From Pseudomonadota bacterium (GTDB taxonomy: Bacteria > Pseudomonadota > Alphaproteobacteria > Caulobacterales > Aquidulcibacteraceae): a stretch of DNA of 18,712 nucleotides. Numbering within the stretch: the stretch's first letter is position 1; the number at the start of each line of letters is the position of its first letter. This document shows, in pieces, positions 1-6,241 of this stretch. A program made the translations under genes and the position numbers. The notes beneath the pieces were generated by a model. It searched no databases. It saw only the letters and a list, made by a program, of their open reading frames with translations, and was not told the origin of the DNA. The stretch covers positions 1 to 18,712 of the forward strand of contig JAEYPY010000038.1 in assembly GCA_023410295.1 (NCBI GenBank). The letters run 5' to 3'.

Positions 1-5
1 CCTGC

Positions 6-605
6 TCACGCCGCAGTGACGCGGGAGAGGCGCCAGTTCGGATCGGGCGAGCGCACGTCGCGCTCGAACGTCCACTTTTCGCGTGCATCACGGATGCCGT
101 GCGCGCCTTCCGCCAGTTCCGCTTCGAAGCGGACGATTACCAGCGCACGCGCATCCTGGAGCGAGGCGTCGGAAATTTCGGCGCTCTTCAGACGCACGAG
201 TTCAGGGCCGGCCTCGCCCTTTGCATCGCGCGCATCGATGGCGGCGACGTACGACTCGAACACCCGCGGCGTCAGCAGGTCACGCAGCGTTTCCTTATCG
301 CCCTTGGCAAAGGCGCCGACGATCAACTCGTAGGCGCCCTTAGCGCCGGTGAGGAAGAAGTCGGCGTCGAAGCTGGGGTCGGCGCGAACGATCGCGGTAA
401 GCCCCTCGCCCGCCGGCGTGGCCGCAAAGGTCTTCTGTGGCGCAGGCTCAGCGAGATCGGGGCCAATCGGGCCGCCCTGGACGGGCGCCGGGCGCGGCTC
501 GGGCCGCTCAGCGCCGGTGCGCTTGCCGAGCGTGGTGTAGAGCCGGAACAGCACAAATCCGGCGATGAACGCCAGGATTAGGATTTCTAAGGTGCCTTGA
601 TCCAA
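6..605 (-). CDS. Tim44/TimA-family membrane-anchored protein
   Basis: A Tim44-domain protein of 199 residues. It has one hydrophobic N-terminal segment (about residues 5-20, beginning LEILILAFIAGF, followed by LFRLYTTLGKR), a Pro/Ala-rich linker and a C-terminal Tim44-like domain (about residues 75-199). Alphaproteobacterial homologues are inner-membrane proteins related to the mitochondrial import-motor subunit Tim44; their bacterial role is poorly defined. I chose a TTG start at 605 because GAGGAG lies at 613-618, seven bases upstream, and the resulting N-terminus begins just before the membrane segment, as in homologues. An ATG at 645-647 would add 14 residues but has no ribosome binding site. 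The gene is divergent from secB, an arrangement also found beside the Caulobacter origin. Family is fairly sure; the start is an inference. Confidence 0.85.
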   Translation of the reverse strand: MDQGTLEILILAFIAGFVLFRLYTTLGKRTGAERPEPRPAPVQGGPIGPDLAEPAPQKTFAATPAGEGLTAIVRADPSFDADFFLTGAKGAYELIVGAFAKGDKETLRDLLTPRVFESYVAAIDARDAKGEAGPELVRLKSAEISDASLQDARALVIVRFEAELAEGAHGIRDAREKWTFERDVRSPDPNWRLSRVTAA

Positions 606-763
606 CGCCTTACTCCTCGGGCCCTTCCGCGGCGGCAAAAAAGCCACTGCCGGCCAAAGGCTAAAGATAATGCCAACAGCTGCGTTCCGCCACCATGGTT
701 GCGTCGGACAGTCGAGCGCACCATGGTAGCGCCCTCCCCGCCTTCCGAGATGTGAGCTGGCTC
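606..763. promoter_or_regulatory. Divergent tim44/secB intergenic region with a 13-bp direct repeat
   Basis: This 158-bp gap must carry promoters for both divergent genes. A 13-bp direct repeat, CACCATGGTTGCG at 691-703 and CACCATGGTAGCG at 719-731, differs at one base, is spaced 28 bp start to start, and each copy contains the palindrome ACCATGGT. A weak -10-like stretch (GCTAAAGATAAT) lies at 660-671. No convincing -35 element is seen. The repeat could be an operator or chance; no regulator can be named. Confidence 0.35.
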
Positions 764-1282
764 ATGAACACGCAACCGCCCCCCGGCGGCGCCCAAGTTC
801 CGGCAGATTCGCCGCACCTCAGGGTGATCGCCCAGTACGTGAAAGAGCTGTCATTTCGTAATGGCTCGGCAGCCACGCAGCAGGCCTTCGAAATCCAGCC
901 CCTGATCGATATGGGCGTGGAGGTGAAGTCGCGGCCGGTGGGCGACCGCCAGGACGTCAGCGAAGTCGATCTCTGCATCAGCGTGACGGCGAAGCGGAAC
1001 GAGGACGTGATGTTCTCGGTCAGCCTCGTTTATGCGGGCCTCTTCCAGTTCGTGAATGTCCGCGCCGACGAGATGGAGCCGCTGATCTGGATCGAGTGCC
1101 CGCGGCTGCTCTTTCCGTTTGCGCGGCAGATCCTGGCGGAGATCACCCGCGAAGGGGGCTATCCCCCGCTGATGATCAATCCGATCGATTTCACGCCGCT
1201 CTATTGGGCTGAGCTGCAAGAGCGCCAAGCACGCGGCGACCAGCCGCTCGCCCAGCAGCCCAGCGCGGCATCCTCTTTCTGA
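764..1282 (+). CDS. secB: Protein-export chaperone SecB
   Basis: SecB is a cytoplasmic homotetrameric chaperone that holds precursor proteins unfolded and hands them to SecA for Sec-dependent export. The product is 172 residues, slightly longer than usual because of Pro/Gln-rich tails at both ends. Diagnostic segments are LRVIAQYVKELSF near residue 28, a central beta-rich block with VSLVYAGLFQF, then LLFPFARQILAEITREGGYPPLMINPIDF, which is highly conserved in SecB. The ATG at 764 is chosen because the family homology begins shortly after it; the frame is open further upstream but that part has no homology. The ribosome binding site is weak. The gene runs opposite to the neighbouring dnaQ operon, and the two stop codons are one base apart. 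Identification is secure. Confidence 0.95.
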   Translation: MNTQPPPGGAQVPADSPHLRVIAQYVKELSFRNGSAATQQAFEIQPLIDMGVEVKSRPVGDRQDVSEVDLCISVTAKRNEDVMFSVSLVYAGLFQFVNVRADEMEPLIWIECPRLLFPFARQILAEITREGGYPPLMINPIDFTPLYWAELQERQARGDQPLAQQPSAASSF

Positions 1283-1283
1283 T

Positions 1284-2027
1284 CTAGCTGCCGGTTTTCA
1301 GCCACATCGCGTCTGGGCCGAGCTTGCCGATGAACTCGGCGTGTGCGGCCGCTTCTTCAGCCGTGCCGCGCGCGGGCAGCGGCGCCGGCCGCGGCTGACG
1401 GCGGACGAACTGTACTGGTCGCAGGATTGCCGCGCCCGACGTTGCGGCCTCGTCGGCACCGAAAGCGAGGCGCTGCTCGCGGCCGCCTTTGAGCTGCAAG
1501 TAGACTTCCGCGAGAATGCGCGCGTCGATTAAGGCGCCGTGGCCGCCTGCTCCTTTGCGCGCCGCGAGATCGAAGCCATAGCGATCGAGCTGGAAGCGCT
1601 TGGCCAGCGCATCCAGCGAGCACGAGGCGCCTGGGAAACGCTTCTTGGCGATCATCAGCGTGTCGACGAAACGTTCGCTTGCATGCTCGGCGCGGCCGAG
1701 GCGGCGCAGCTCGGCATTGATGAAGCCTTGGTCGAAGGCGGCGTTGTGCGCGACCAGCGGCGCATCGCCGATGAATTCGAGAAACTGCTCCGCGACGTCG
1801 GCGAAAGTCTTGTGCTGGGACAAGAACTCGCGCGTCAGCCCGTGGACGCGCACGACCTCTTCCGGGACGCTGCGCTCGGGATTGAGGTAGACGTGAAACT
1901 CACGGCCCGTACGCTCGAGATTGAAAATCTCGACGCAGCCGATTTCCACGACGCGGTCGCGAAATTGCGGCTCCGGGTGGTCCGGGAACACGCCCGTGGT
2001 TTCCGTGTCGAACACGATTTCGCGCAT
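1284..2027 (-). CDS. dnaQ: DNA polymerase III epsilon subunit (3'-5' proofreading exonuclease)
   Basis: Epsilon proofreads newly made DNA within the Pol III core. The 247-residue protein has all DEDDh exonuclease signatures: ExoI FDTETTG with D7 and E9, ExoII HNAAFDQGF with D99, and ExoIII HGALIDAR with H163 and D168. The C-terminal tail (from about residue 190) carries the region that in E. coli binds the alpha polymerase subunit; here it is Ala/Pro/Arg-rich. It is the last gene of the leftward PPSR-maf-aroE-coaE-dnaQ set, starting ten bases after coaE ends. No strong ribosome binding site is visible, so translation may depend on coupling. Identification is secure; position two places from secB matches the Caulobacter origin neighbourhood. 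Confidence 0.95.
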   Translation of the reverse strand: MREIVFDTETTGVFPDHPEPQFRDRVVEIGCVEIFNLERTGREFHVYLNPERSVPEEVVRVHGLTREFLSQHKTFADVAEQFLEFIGDAPLVAHNAAFDQGFINAELRRLGRAEHASERFVDTLMIAKKRFPGASCSLDALAKRFQLDRYGFDLAARKGAGGHGALIDARILAEVYLQLKGGREQRLAFGADEAATSGAAILRPVQFVRRQPRPAPLPARGTAEEAAAHAEFIGKLGPDAMWLKTGS

Positions 2028-2037
2028 GAAAACCGCG

Positions 2038-2631
2038 CTAATCTGCTTCGCGCAGCGCGTCCAGCACCGCCCTCACCTGGGCGCGCGTGGCGTCAAAATC
2101 GCCGCCGGTGTCGATGACGAAATCGGCCCGGGCGCGCTTTTCCGCGTCCGGGACCTGACGGGCCAGGAGGCTCTCGAACTTTTCTGGCGTCATACCCGGC
2201 CGGGCCAGCACGCGCGTGCGCTGCACCTCCGGCGGGGCGGAGACGACGACGATCTTGTCGAACGCGCCAGCGACGCCGGTTTCGAACAGCAGCGGTATAT
2301 CCAGCACCACGGCTTTGGCGCCGGCGTCGCGATTGCGCTGCAGGAAGTCGGCTTGTGCCTGACGCACCAGCGGATGGACGATGGCTTCAAGCCGCTTCAT
2401 CGCCTCGGGATTGTCGACCACAAGCGGCGAGAGCGCGGCGCGATCGATAGCGCCGTCGCGCTCGACGCCGGGAAATGCGGCCGCCACCGGCGCGACAGCA
2501 GCGCCGCCGCGGGCGTAAAGCGCATGCACAGCAGCGTCGGAATCGAACGCGGGCGCGCCCTCCTCGGCGAACATTTTCGCGACGGTGGACTTGCCCATCC
2601 CGATCGAACCGGTGAGGCCGATGATGATCAT
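2038..2631 (-). CDS. coaE: Dephospho-CoA kinase
   Basis: CoaE catalyses the last step of coenzyme A synthesis, ATP-dependent phosphorylation of the 3'-hydroxyl of dephospho-CoA, in the cytoplasm. The 197-residue protein opens with the P-loop GLTGSIGMGKST (Gly8 to Thr16), followed by the family segments FDSDAAVHALY, a central HPLVR and DIPLLFETG, all typical of CoaE. The ATG at 2629-2631 is chosen because the protein then begins MIIIGLTG, as family members do; the frame stays open upstream, but that stretch overlaps aroE. The start overlaps the aroE stop as ATGA, so translation is probably coupled. Length is normal for the family. Confidence 0.95.
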   Translation of the reverse strand: MIIIGLTGSIGMGKSTVAKMFAEEGAPAFDSDAAVHALYARGGAAVAPVAAAFPGVERDGAIDRAALSPLVVDNPEAMKRLEAIVHPLVRQAQADFLQRNRDAGAKAVVLDIPLLFETGVAGAFDKIVVVSAPPEVQRTRVLARPGMTPEKFESLLARQVPDAEKRARADFVIDTGGDFDATRAQVRAVLDALREAD

Positions 2632-3449
2632 GAGAGCGCCGCTAGCAGACGTTCGCGCGCCTTCTTGGCGTCCGGCTTGATGGCAAACCAAATTTCGAAC
2701 GAGCGCGCGCCCTGATGGATCAGCATGCCGAGGCCGTCCATGGTGGTGAGATTGCGCGCGCGTGCCGCGGCGAGGAAATCGGTTTCGAGCGGGCGATAGA
2801 CGATGTCGGCGCAGATCGCTTGCGGACGGCAGAACTCGATTGGCCATTCGCGCGAAGGCTGACCGCGCATGCCGAGCGTCGTCGTCTGCACAATGAGATC
2901 AGCCGCGCCGAAGCCGCGCTCGAGATCGTCCCAGCGCAGCGTCCGGCCGTTGCCGATGCGTGAGGCCGCCGTTTCCGCATTGGCCGGCGTGCGGTTGGCG
3001 AAGTGCACGATGCCGACATACGGGCTGAGCGCCTGGCCGATTGCCTGGGCCGCCCCGCCCGCGCCGAGGATCAGCACGCGGCGGACGCGCGTGCGCCAGT
3101 CCGGCGCGGCCTCGCTCAGCGCGTCGAGAAAGCCGGGGCCGTCGGTGTTGAAGGCCGAGAGCGAGCCGTCTTCTTCCCAGCGCAGCACATTGGCGACCGG
3201 GCCTTCGCTGCGGTCAGCTGCTGCGGCGGCGGCTTCCTTGTGCGGGACGGTGACGTTCATACCCGCAAAGCCTAGGCCCTTCATGGCGCGGATGGCCGCG
3301 AAGGCGCCTTCGGCTTTCAGCGGCAGCGCGACATAGACCGCATCCAGCCCATGATCAGCGATCCAGCCATTGTGCATTAGAGGCGACAGCGAATGGCTGA
3401 CGGGTTCGCCGATGACGGCCAAGAGCTTGGTGGCGGCGGTGATGTTCAC
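2628..3449 (-). CDS. aroE: Shikimate dehydrogenase (NADP+)
   Basis: AroE reduces 3-dehydroshikimate to shikimate with NADPH in the chorismate pathway. The 273-residue protein has the substrate-binding SHSLSP (S18-P23), the catalytic Lys in NVTVPHK (K71), the Asp of NTDGPGF (D103), and the NADP Rossmann loop GAGGAAQ (129-135). The usual GAVNTL motif reads GPVANVL, keeping the Asn (N87). The start is GTG at 3447-3449, sharing a GTGA overlap with the maf stop; the downstream end overlaps coaE as ATGA. No better start lies nearby, since SHSLSP sits at the expected distance from this one. Assignment is secure. Confidence 0.95.
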   Translation of the reverse strand: MNITAATKLLAVIGEPVSHSLSPLMHNGWIADHGLDAVYVALPLKAEGAFAAIRAMKGLGFAGMNVTVPHKEAAAAAADRSEGPVANVLRWEEDGSLSAFNTDGPGFLDALSEAAPDWRTRVRRVLILGAGGAAQAIGQALSPYVGIVHFANRTPANAETAASRIGNGRTLRWDDLERGFGAADLIVQTTTLGMRGQPSREWPIEFCRPQAICADIVYRPLETDFLAAARARNLTTMDGLGMLIHQGARSFEIWFAIKPDAKKARERLLAALS

Positions 3450-4036
3450 GCGCGGACAATTCCATGCTCGCGCAGAAAAGCGAGCAGCGGCAGCAGCGGC
3501 AGCCCCAAAACGGAGAAATAATCGCCTTCCACGCGTTCGAACAGCTGCGCGCCGAGGCCTTCGAGCTGATAGGCGCCGACGGAGCGCAACGTCCCCTCCC
3601 CGGCGCGGCTCATATAGTCTTCCAGGAAGGCGTCGCTGAACGCACGCATCTTGAGACGCGGCGTATCGACGTGACGCCAGATCACGGCGCCTTCGCGCGC
3701 GACGACCGCGGCGGTGATTAGTTCGTGGGTGCGGCCGCGCAGACGCTCCAGGTGCTGGCGCGCTTCGGCGATGTCTTTGGGCTTATCCAGCACCTCGCCC
3801 TCGACCGCGAGCATCTGATCGGCGCCGATCACAAACTCGGGCCGGCTACGTGACACGGAGAGTGCCTTGATCTCGGCCAAAGCATCGGCCTGATCACGCG
3901 GTTTGAGGCCGGCGGCGCGATAGCTCGCTTTCGCCGCTTCTTCATCGACGCGTGGCGACACGACCTCGAAGGTTAGCCCCGCAGCCTGCAGCATCTGCCG
4001 GCGGGCTGCGCTTCCGGACGCGAGAATCAGGCTCAC
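3446..4036 (-). CDS. maf: Maf-family nucleoside triphosphate pyrophosphatase
   Basis: Maf proteins hydrolyse non-canonical or particular nucleoside triphosphates to monophosphates and are treated as house-cleaning enzymes. The 196-residue product has the N-terminal LASGSAARR (residues 5-13), the catalytic-site segment IGADQM with D73, DKPKD, and the C-terminal SVGAYQLEGLG and LFERVEG. The last two resemble the YceF (7-methyl-GTP) subgroup more than the dTTP/UTP-specific YhdE subgroup, but this is a judgement from memory of motifs, so the substrate is uncertain. The start is GTG, overlapping the stop of the upstream PPSR gene as GTGA; a GGAG lies 11 bases upstream. It keeps the position maf has beside the Caulobacter origin. 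Confidence 0.9.
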   Translation of the reverse strand: MSLILASGSAARRQMLQAAGLTFEVVSPRVDEEAAKASYRAAGLKPRDQADALAEIKALSVSRSRPEFVIGADQMLAVEGEVLDKPKDIAEARQHLERLRGRTHELITAAVVAREGAVIWRHVDTPRLKMRAFSDAFLEDYMSRAGEGTLRSVGAYQLEGLGAQLFERVEGDYFSVLGLPLLPLLAFLREHGIVRA

Positions 4037-4860
4037 GGGCCGCGATGCTCCGCCAGGAGATTGAGAACAGACGCCGCCGTCTCCTCGATCGATCGGCGCG
4101 TCACGTCGATGGTGGGCCAGCCTTCCCGCTCGAATAGCCGCTGCGCTTCCATGACTTCGCGGCGCACGGCGTCTTCATCGGTATAGGATCCAGCCCGCGT
4201 TTCCTTCATCGCCACGAGGCGGTTGCGGCGGATATGAATCAAGCGGTCGGCCGAGATGAGCAGGCCGACGACGAGCGGGCGCTGTTCCGCGAAGAGCTCT
4301 GGCGGCAGGGGCACGCCCGGCACGAACGGGACATTGGCCGCTTTGACGCCGCGGTGCGCGAGATAGACGCTGGTGGGCGTTTTCGAGGTGCGGCTGACGC
4401 CGACGAGAATCACATCCGCATCCGCCAGTTCGACGACCTGCTGGCCGTCGTCATGTTCCATGGCGAAATCGAGCGCATCGATGCGTTTGAAGTATTCGGC
4501 GTTGAGCTTGCGGGTCTGGCCGACGCGGTGGTTCAACTCCTGCCCCAGGTACCGCGAGGTCACGTCCAGCACCGGGTCCAGCACGGCGACGCAGGGCATG
4601 TTCATGCGGGCGCAGGCGTCCTCCAGCATGGCGCGGTGCTCGAGGTTGGAGAGCGTGAACATGACCACGCCCGGCGCGTCCTCGATCTCACGGACGACCC
4701 GGTCCAGCTGACGGGCCGACCGCACCAGAAAATAGGAGTGCTCGACCGGGACGATGTTATCAAACTGGGCGCAGGTGGCGCGCATGACGCCGGCCAAGGT
4801 CTCGCCGGTGGAGTCCGAGACCAGGTGGACGTTGAAATAGATCGCCAAACGTTCGCGCAT
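4033..4860 (-). CDS. Pyruvate phosphate dikinase / PEP synthase regulatory protein (PPSR, DUF299)
   Basis: Members of this family are bifunctional serine/threonine kinase-phosphorylases that switch pyruvate phosphate dikinase or PEP synthase off and on; the substrate here is not shown by the sequence. The protein has the hallmark N-terminus YFNVHLVSDSTGETL (residues 8-22) and the P-loop-like GVSRTSKTPTSVYLA (154-168). I start it at the ATG 4858-4860, giving 275 residues, because the conserved YFxxHLVSDSTGET segment then falls at residue 8. An ATG at 4870-4872 with AGGG upstream and a TTG at 4909-4911 are alternatives. It is the promoter-proximal gene of the leftward operon and the first gene left of the probable origin, as its homologue is in Caulobacter. 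Confidence 0.9.
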   Translation of the reverse strand: MRERLAIYFNVHLVSDSTGETLAGVMRATCAQFDNIVPVEHSYFLVRSARQLDRVVREIEDAPGVVMFTLSNLEHRAMLEDACARMNMPCVAVLDPVLDVTSRYLGQELNHRVGQTRKLNAEYFKRIDALDFAMEHDDGQQVVELADADVILVGVSRTSKTPTSVYLAHRGVKAANVPFVPGVPLPPELFAEQRPLVVGLLISADRLIHIRRNRLVAMKETRAGSYTDEDAVRREVMEAQRLFEREGWPTIDVTRRSIEETAASVLNLLAEHRGP

Positions 4861-4889
4861 GCGGCCCCACATATCAGCCCTGGAGGGTT

Positions 4890-4898
4890 TGTGGACAA
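4890..4898 (-). promoter_or_regulatory. DnaA-box-like site
   Basis: TGTGGACAA on the plus strand is TTGTCCACA on the minus strand, one mismatch from the DnaA consensus TTATCCACA. It lies just upstream of the chosen PPSR start. It is the best match in the putative origin; a second, CTTTCCACA at 4993-5001, has two mismatches. Confidence 0.5.
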
Positions 4899-4956
4899 GC
4901 TGTTGAACCAAAGGCGAGGAAGGACCGTAGCTCCCTCGGCGAAGAGCTAAGCGGCA

Positions 4957-5028
4957 GATTCACTCTGACGGCAGTGCCGATTCCTCCCCGGCCTTTCCAC
5001 AACGCGACATCCTGCGCCTTAAGGAATC
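4957..5028. promoter_or_regulatory. Cluster of three GANTC (CcrM-type) methylation sites
   Basis: GATTC at 4957-4961, GATTC at 4979-4983 and GAATC at 5024-5028 are exact GANTC motifs, the target of the cell-cycle-regulated methyltransferase CcrM in many Alphaproteobacteria. Three in 72 bp is dense for this GC-rich DNA and suits an origin whose methylation state reports replication. Confidence 0.6.
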
Positions 5029-5125
5029 GCTGCGCCCGCTGGCGCCGTGGAAACGCAGGCGGCATAAGGCTCGGAGCCGGCGGCGCCGCTGGAACAAGTC
5101 TGTGAACAGCGTGGGGAGAGTAACC

Positions 5126-5152
5126 TTCTCCCGCTTTCCAGGTCGCTACAAC
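5126..5152 (+). promoter_or_regulatory. Candidate hemE promoter
   Basis: GCTACAAC at 5145-5152 matches exactly the Caulobacter housekeeping -10 consensus GCTANAWC. Twelve bases upstream, TTCTCCC at 5126-5132 is a partial match (4 of 7) to the -35 consensus TTGACGS. The start point would fall near 5158-5160. The transcript leader would begin with the small inverted repeat AAACCC (5157-5162) / GGGTTT (5172-5177). In Caulobacter the hemE promoters likewise lie inside the origin. Confidence 0.5.
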
Positions 5153-5175
5153 AAACAAACCCCATTCAATCGGGT

Positions 5176-5190
5176 TTAAGAATTAGTTTT
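5176..5190 (+). promoter_or_regulatory. CtrA-like half site upstream of hemE
   Basis: TTAA at 5176-5179 is followed after seven bases by TTTT at 5187-5190, an imperfect match (6 of 8) to the CtrA consensus TTAA-N7-TTAA. It sits in the AT-rich end of the putative origin. CtrA represses replication from the Caulobacter origin by binding there, but one imperfect site is weak evidence. Confidence 0.25.
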
Positions 5191-5200
5191 AGAGGAAGGC

Positions 5201-6241
5201 ATGGCCGGTCGGGAAAAGACGCCTGCGCTCTTGCGTGTCTTGGGCGGGGAGAGGCTCGATCCTCCTCCGATCTGGATCATGCGTCAGGCTGGGCGCTATC
5301 TGCCCGAGTACCGGGAACTCCGGACCCGATCGAAGAGCTTTCTCGATTTTTGCTACTCCCCTGCTCTGGCGACCGAAGCGGTCATGCAGCCCTTGCGGCG
5401 ATTTCCGCTCGATGCGGCGATTCTCTTCTCAGATATTTTGGTCGTGCCCGACGCGTTGGGTCAGAAGGTCTGGTTCGTCGAAGGCGAAGGGCCGCGGCTG
5501 GAGCCGCTGATCGGCAAAGAGAGCTGGGCGCTGGGCGATCCGGTCAAAGCCGTGCAGCGCTTGGCGCCGGTCTATGAAACCGTGGAACGGATCAGGACTG
5601 GCATTGCCGATGACGTTGCGCTGATCGGGTTCGCCGGCGGGCCATGGACTGTGGCGACCTACATGCTGCAGGGCCGCGGCGGCGATAAGGATGAAGCGCG
5701 GCGGGCTGTTTATGAGCGGCCGGACGATGTCGATGCCTTATTGGCGGTGCTGGTGGAAACGACAGCGCAGCATCTGGCGGCGCAAGTGAAAGCCGGCGCG
5801 GATTGTCTGCAGATTTTCGAGAGCTGGTCGGAAGGCCTGCCGCCGCCGCTTTTTCAGCGCTTGATTCTCAATCCGACGCGTAAGCTGGTCGCGCGCGTGC
5901 GTGAACTTGGCGTGAGCGCCCCCATTATCGGTTTTCCGCGCGGCGCCGGCGCGGCGATAGCGGCGTACGCGCACGAAACCGGAGTCAACGCGCTCGGCGT
6001 CGATACACAAACATCGGCAGACTATGCATTCCAAGTCGCGCCTGAAGGTATGGCGCTACAGGGCAATCTCGATCCGCAGACGCTCGTTGTCGGCGGCAAA
6101 GCGCTCGAAGATGCCGTGCAGGATGTGCTGATCGCCTTCAAAAGCGCGCCGCACATCTTCAATCTCGGCCATGGCATCACGCCGCAAGCCACACCGGAGA
6201 ACGTCGCGCAGTTGGTGAAGCTGGTGAAAGGCGGCGCATGA
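5201..6241 (+). CDS. hemE: Uroporphyrinogen decarboxylase
   Basis: HemE decarboxylates the four acetate side chains of uroporphyrinogen III to give coproporphyrinogen III in haem synthesis. The 346-residue protein carries the family signature WIMRQAGRYLPEYR (residues 25-38, with the substrate-binding arginines), FSDILVVPDALG with the key Asp (D78), GFAGGPWTVATYM (143-155), GNLDP (288-292) and HIFNLGHGI (318-326). The usual QIFDSW reads QIFESW, a conservative change. AGGAAGG at 5193-5199 precedes the ATG directly, so the effective purine-rich core is slightly close. It is the first gene right of the probable origin and its stop overlaps hemH as ATGA. Confidence 0.96.
   Translation: MAGREKTPALLRVLGGERLDPPPIWIMRQAGRYLPEYRELRTRSKSFLDFCYSPALATEAVMQPLRRFPLDAAILFSDILVVPDALGQKVWFVEGEGPRLEPLIGKESWALGDPVKAVQRLAPVYETVERIRTGIADDVALIGFAGGPWTVATYMLQGRGGDKDEARRAVYERPDDVDALLAVLVETTAQHLAAQVKAGADCLQIFESWSEGLPPPLFQRLILNPTRKLVARVRELGVSAPIIGFPRGAGAAIAAYAHETGVNALGVDTQTSADYAFQVAPEGMALQGNLDPQTLVVGGKALEDAVQDVLIAFKSAPHIFNLGHGITPQATPENVAQLVKLVKGGA

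Larger units (their letters stand above)
4861..5200. other. oriC: Probable chromosomal replication origin (oriC) between the PPSR gene and hemE
   Basis: This 340-bp non-coding gap separates leftward and rightward genes and sits between the PPSR gene and hemE, the position of the mapped Caulobacter origin. It holds a DnaA-box-like 9-mer (TGTGGACAA, 4890-4898, one mismatch to the complement of TTATCCACA), a weaker one (CTTTCCACA, 4993-5001), three GANTC sites at 4957, 4979 and 5024, and an AT-rich block at about 5146-5192 that could be the unwinding element. A short repeat GGCGCCG(C)TGGAA occurs at 5041 and 5082. No strict TTATCCACA cluster is present, so the DnaA binding architecture is not obvious. 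Assignment rests mainly on gene context plus motif clustering. Confidence 0.75.

Noticed and set aside
1260..1310. Bidirectional terminator between the convergent secB and dnaQ stops
   Set aside because: Only a 4-bp stem (GCTG/CAGC) is visible and the stops are one base apart; not enough to call.
1921..2715. 264-codon plus-strand frame opposite dnaQ, coaE and aroE
   Set aside because: It runs antisense to three well-identified genes and resembles no protein family.
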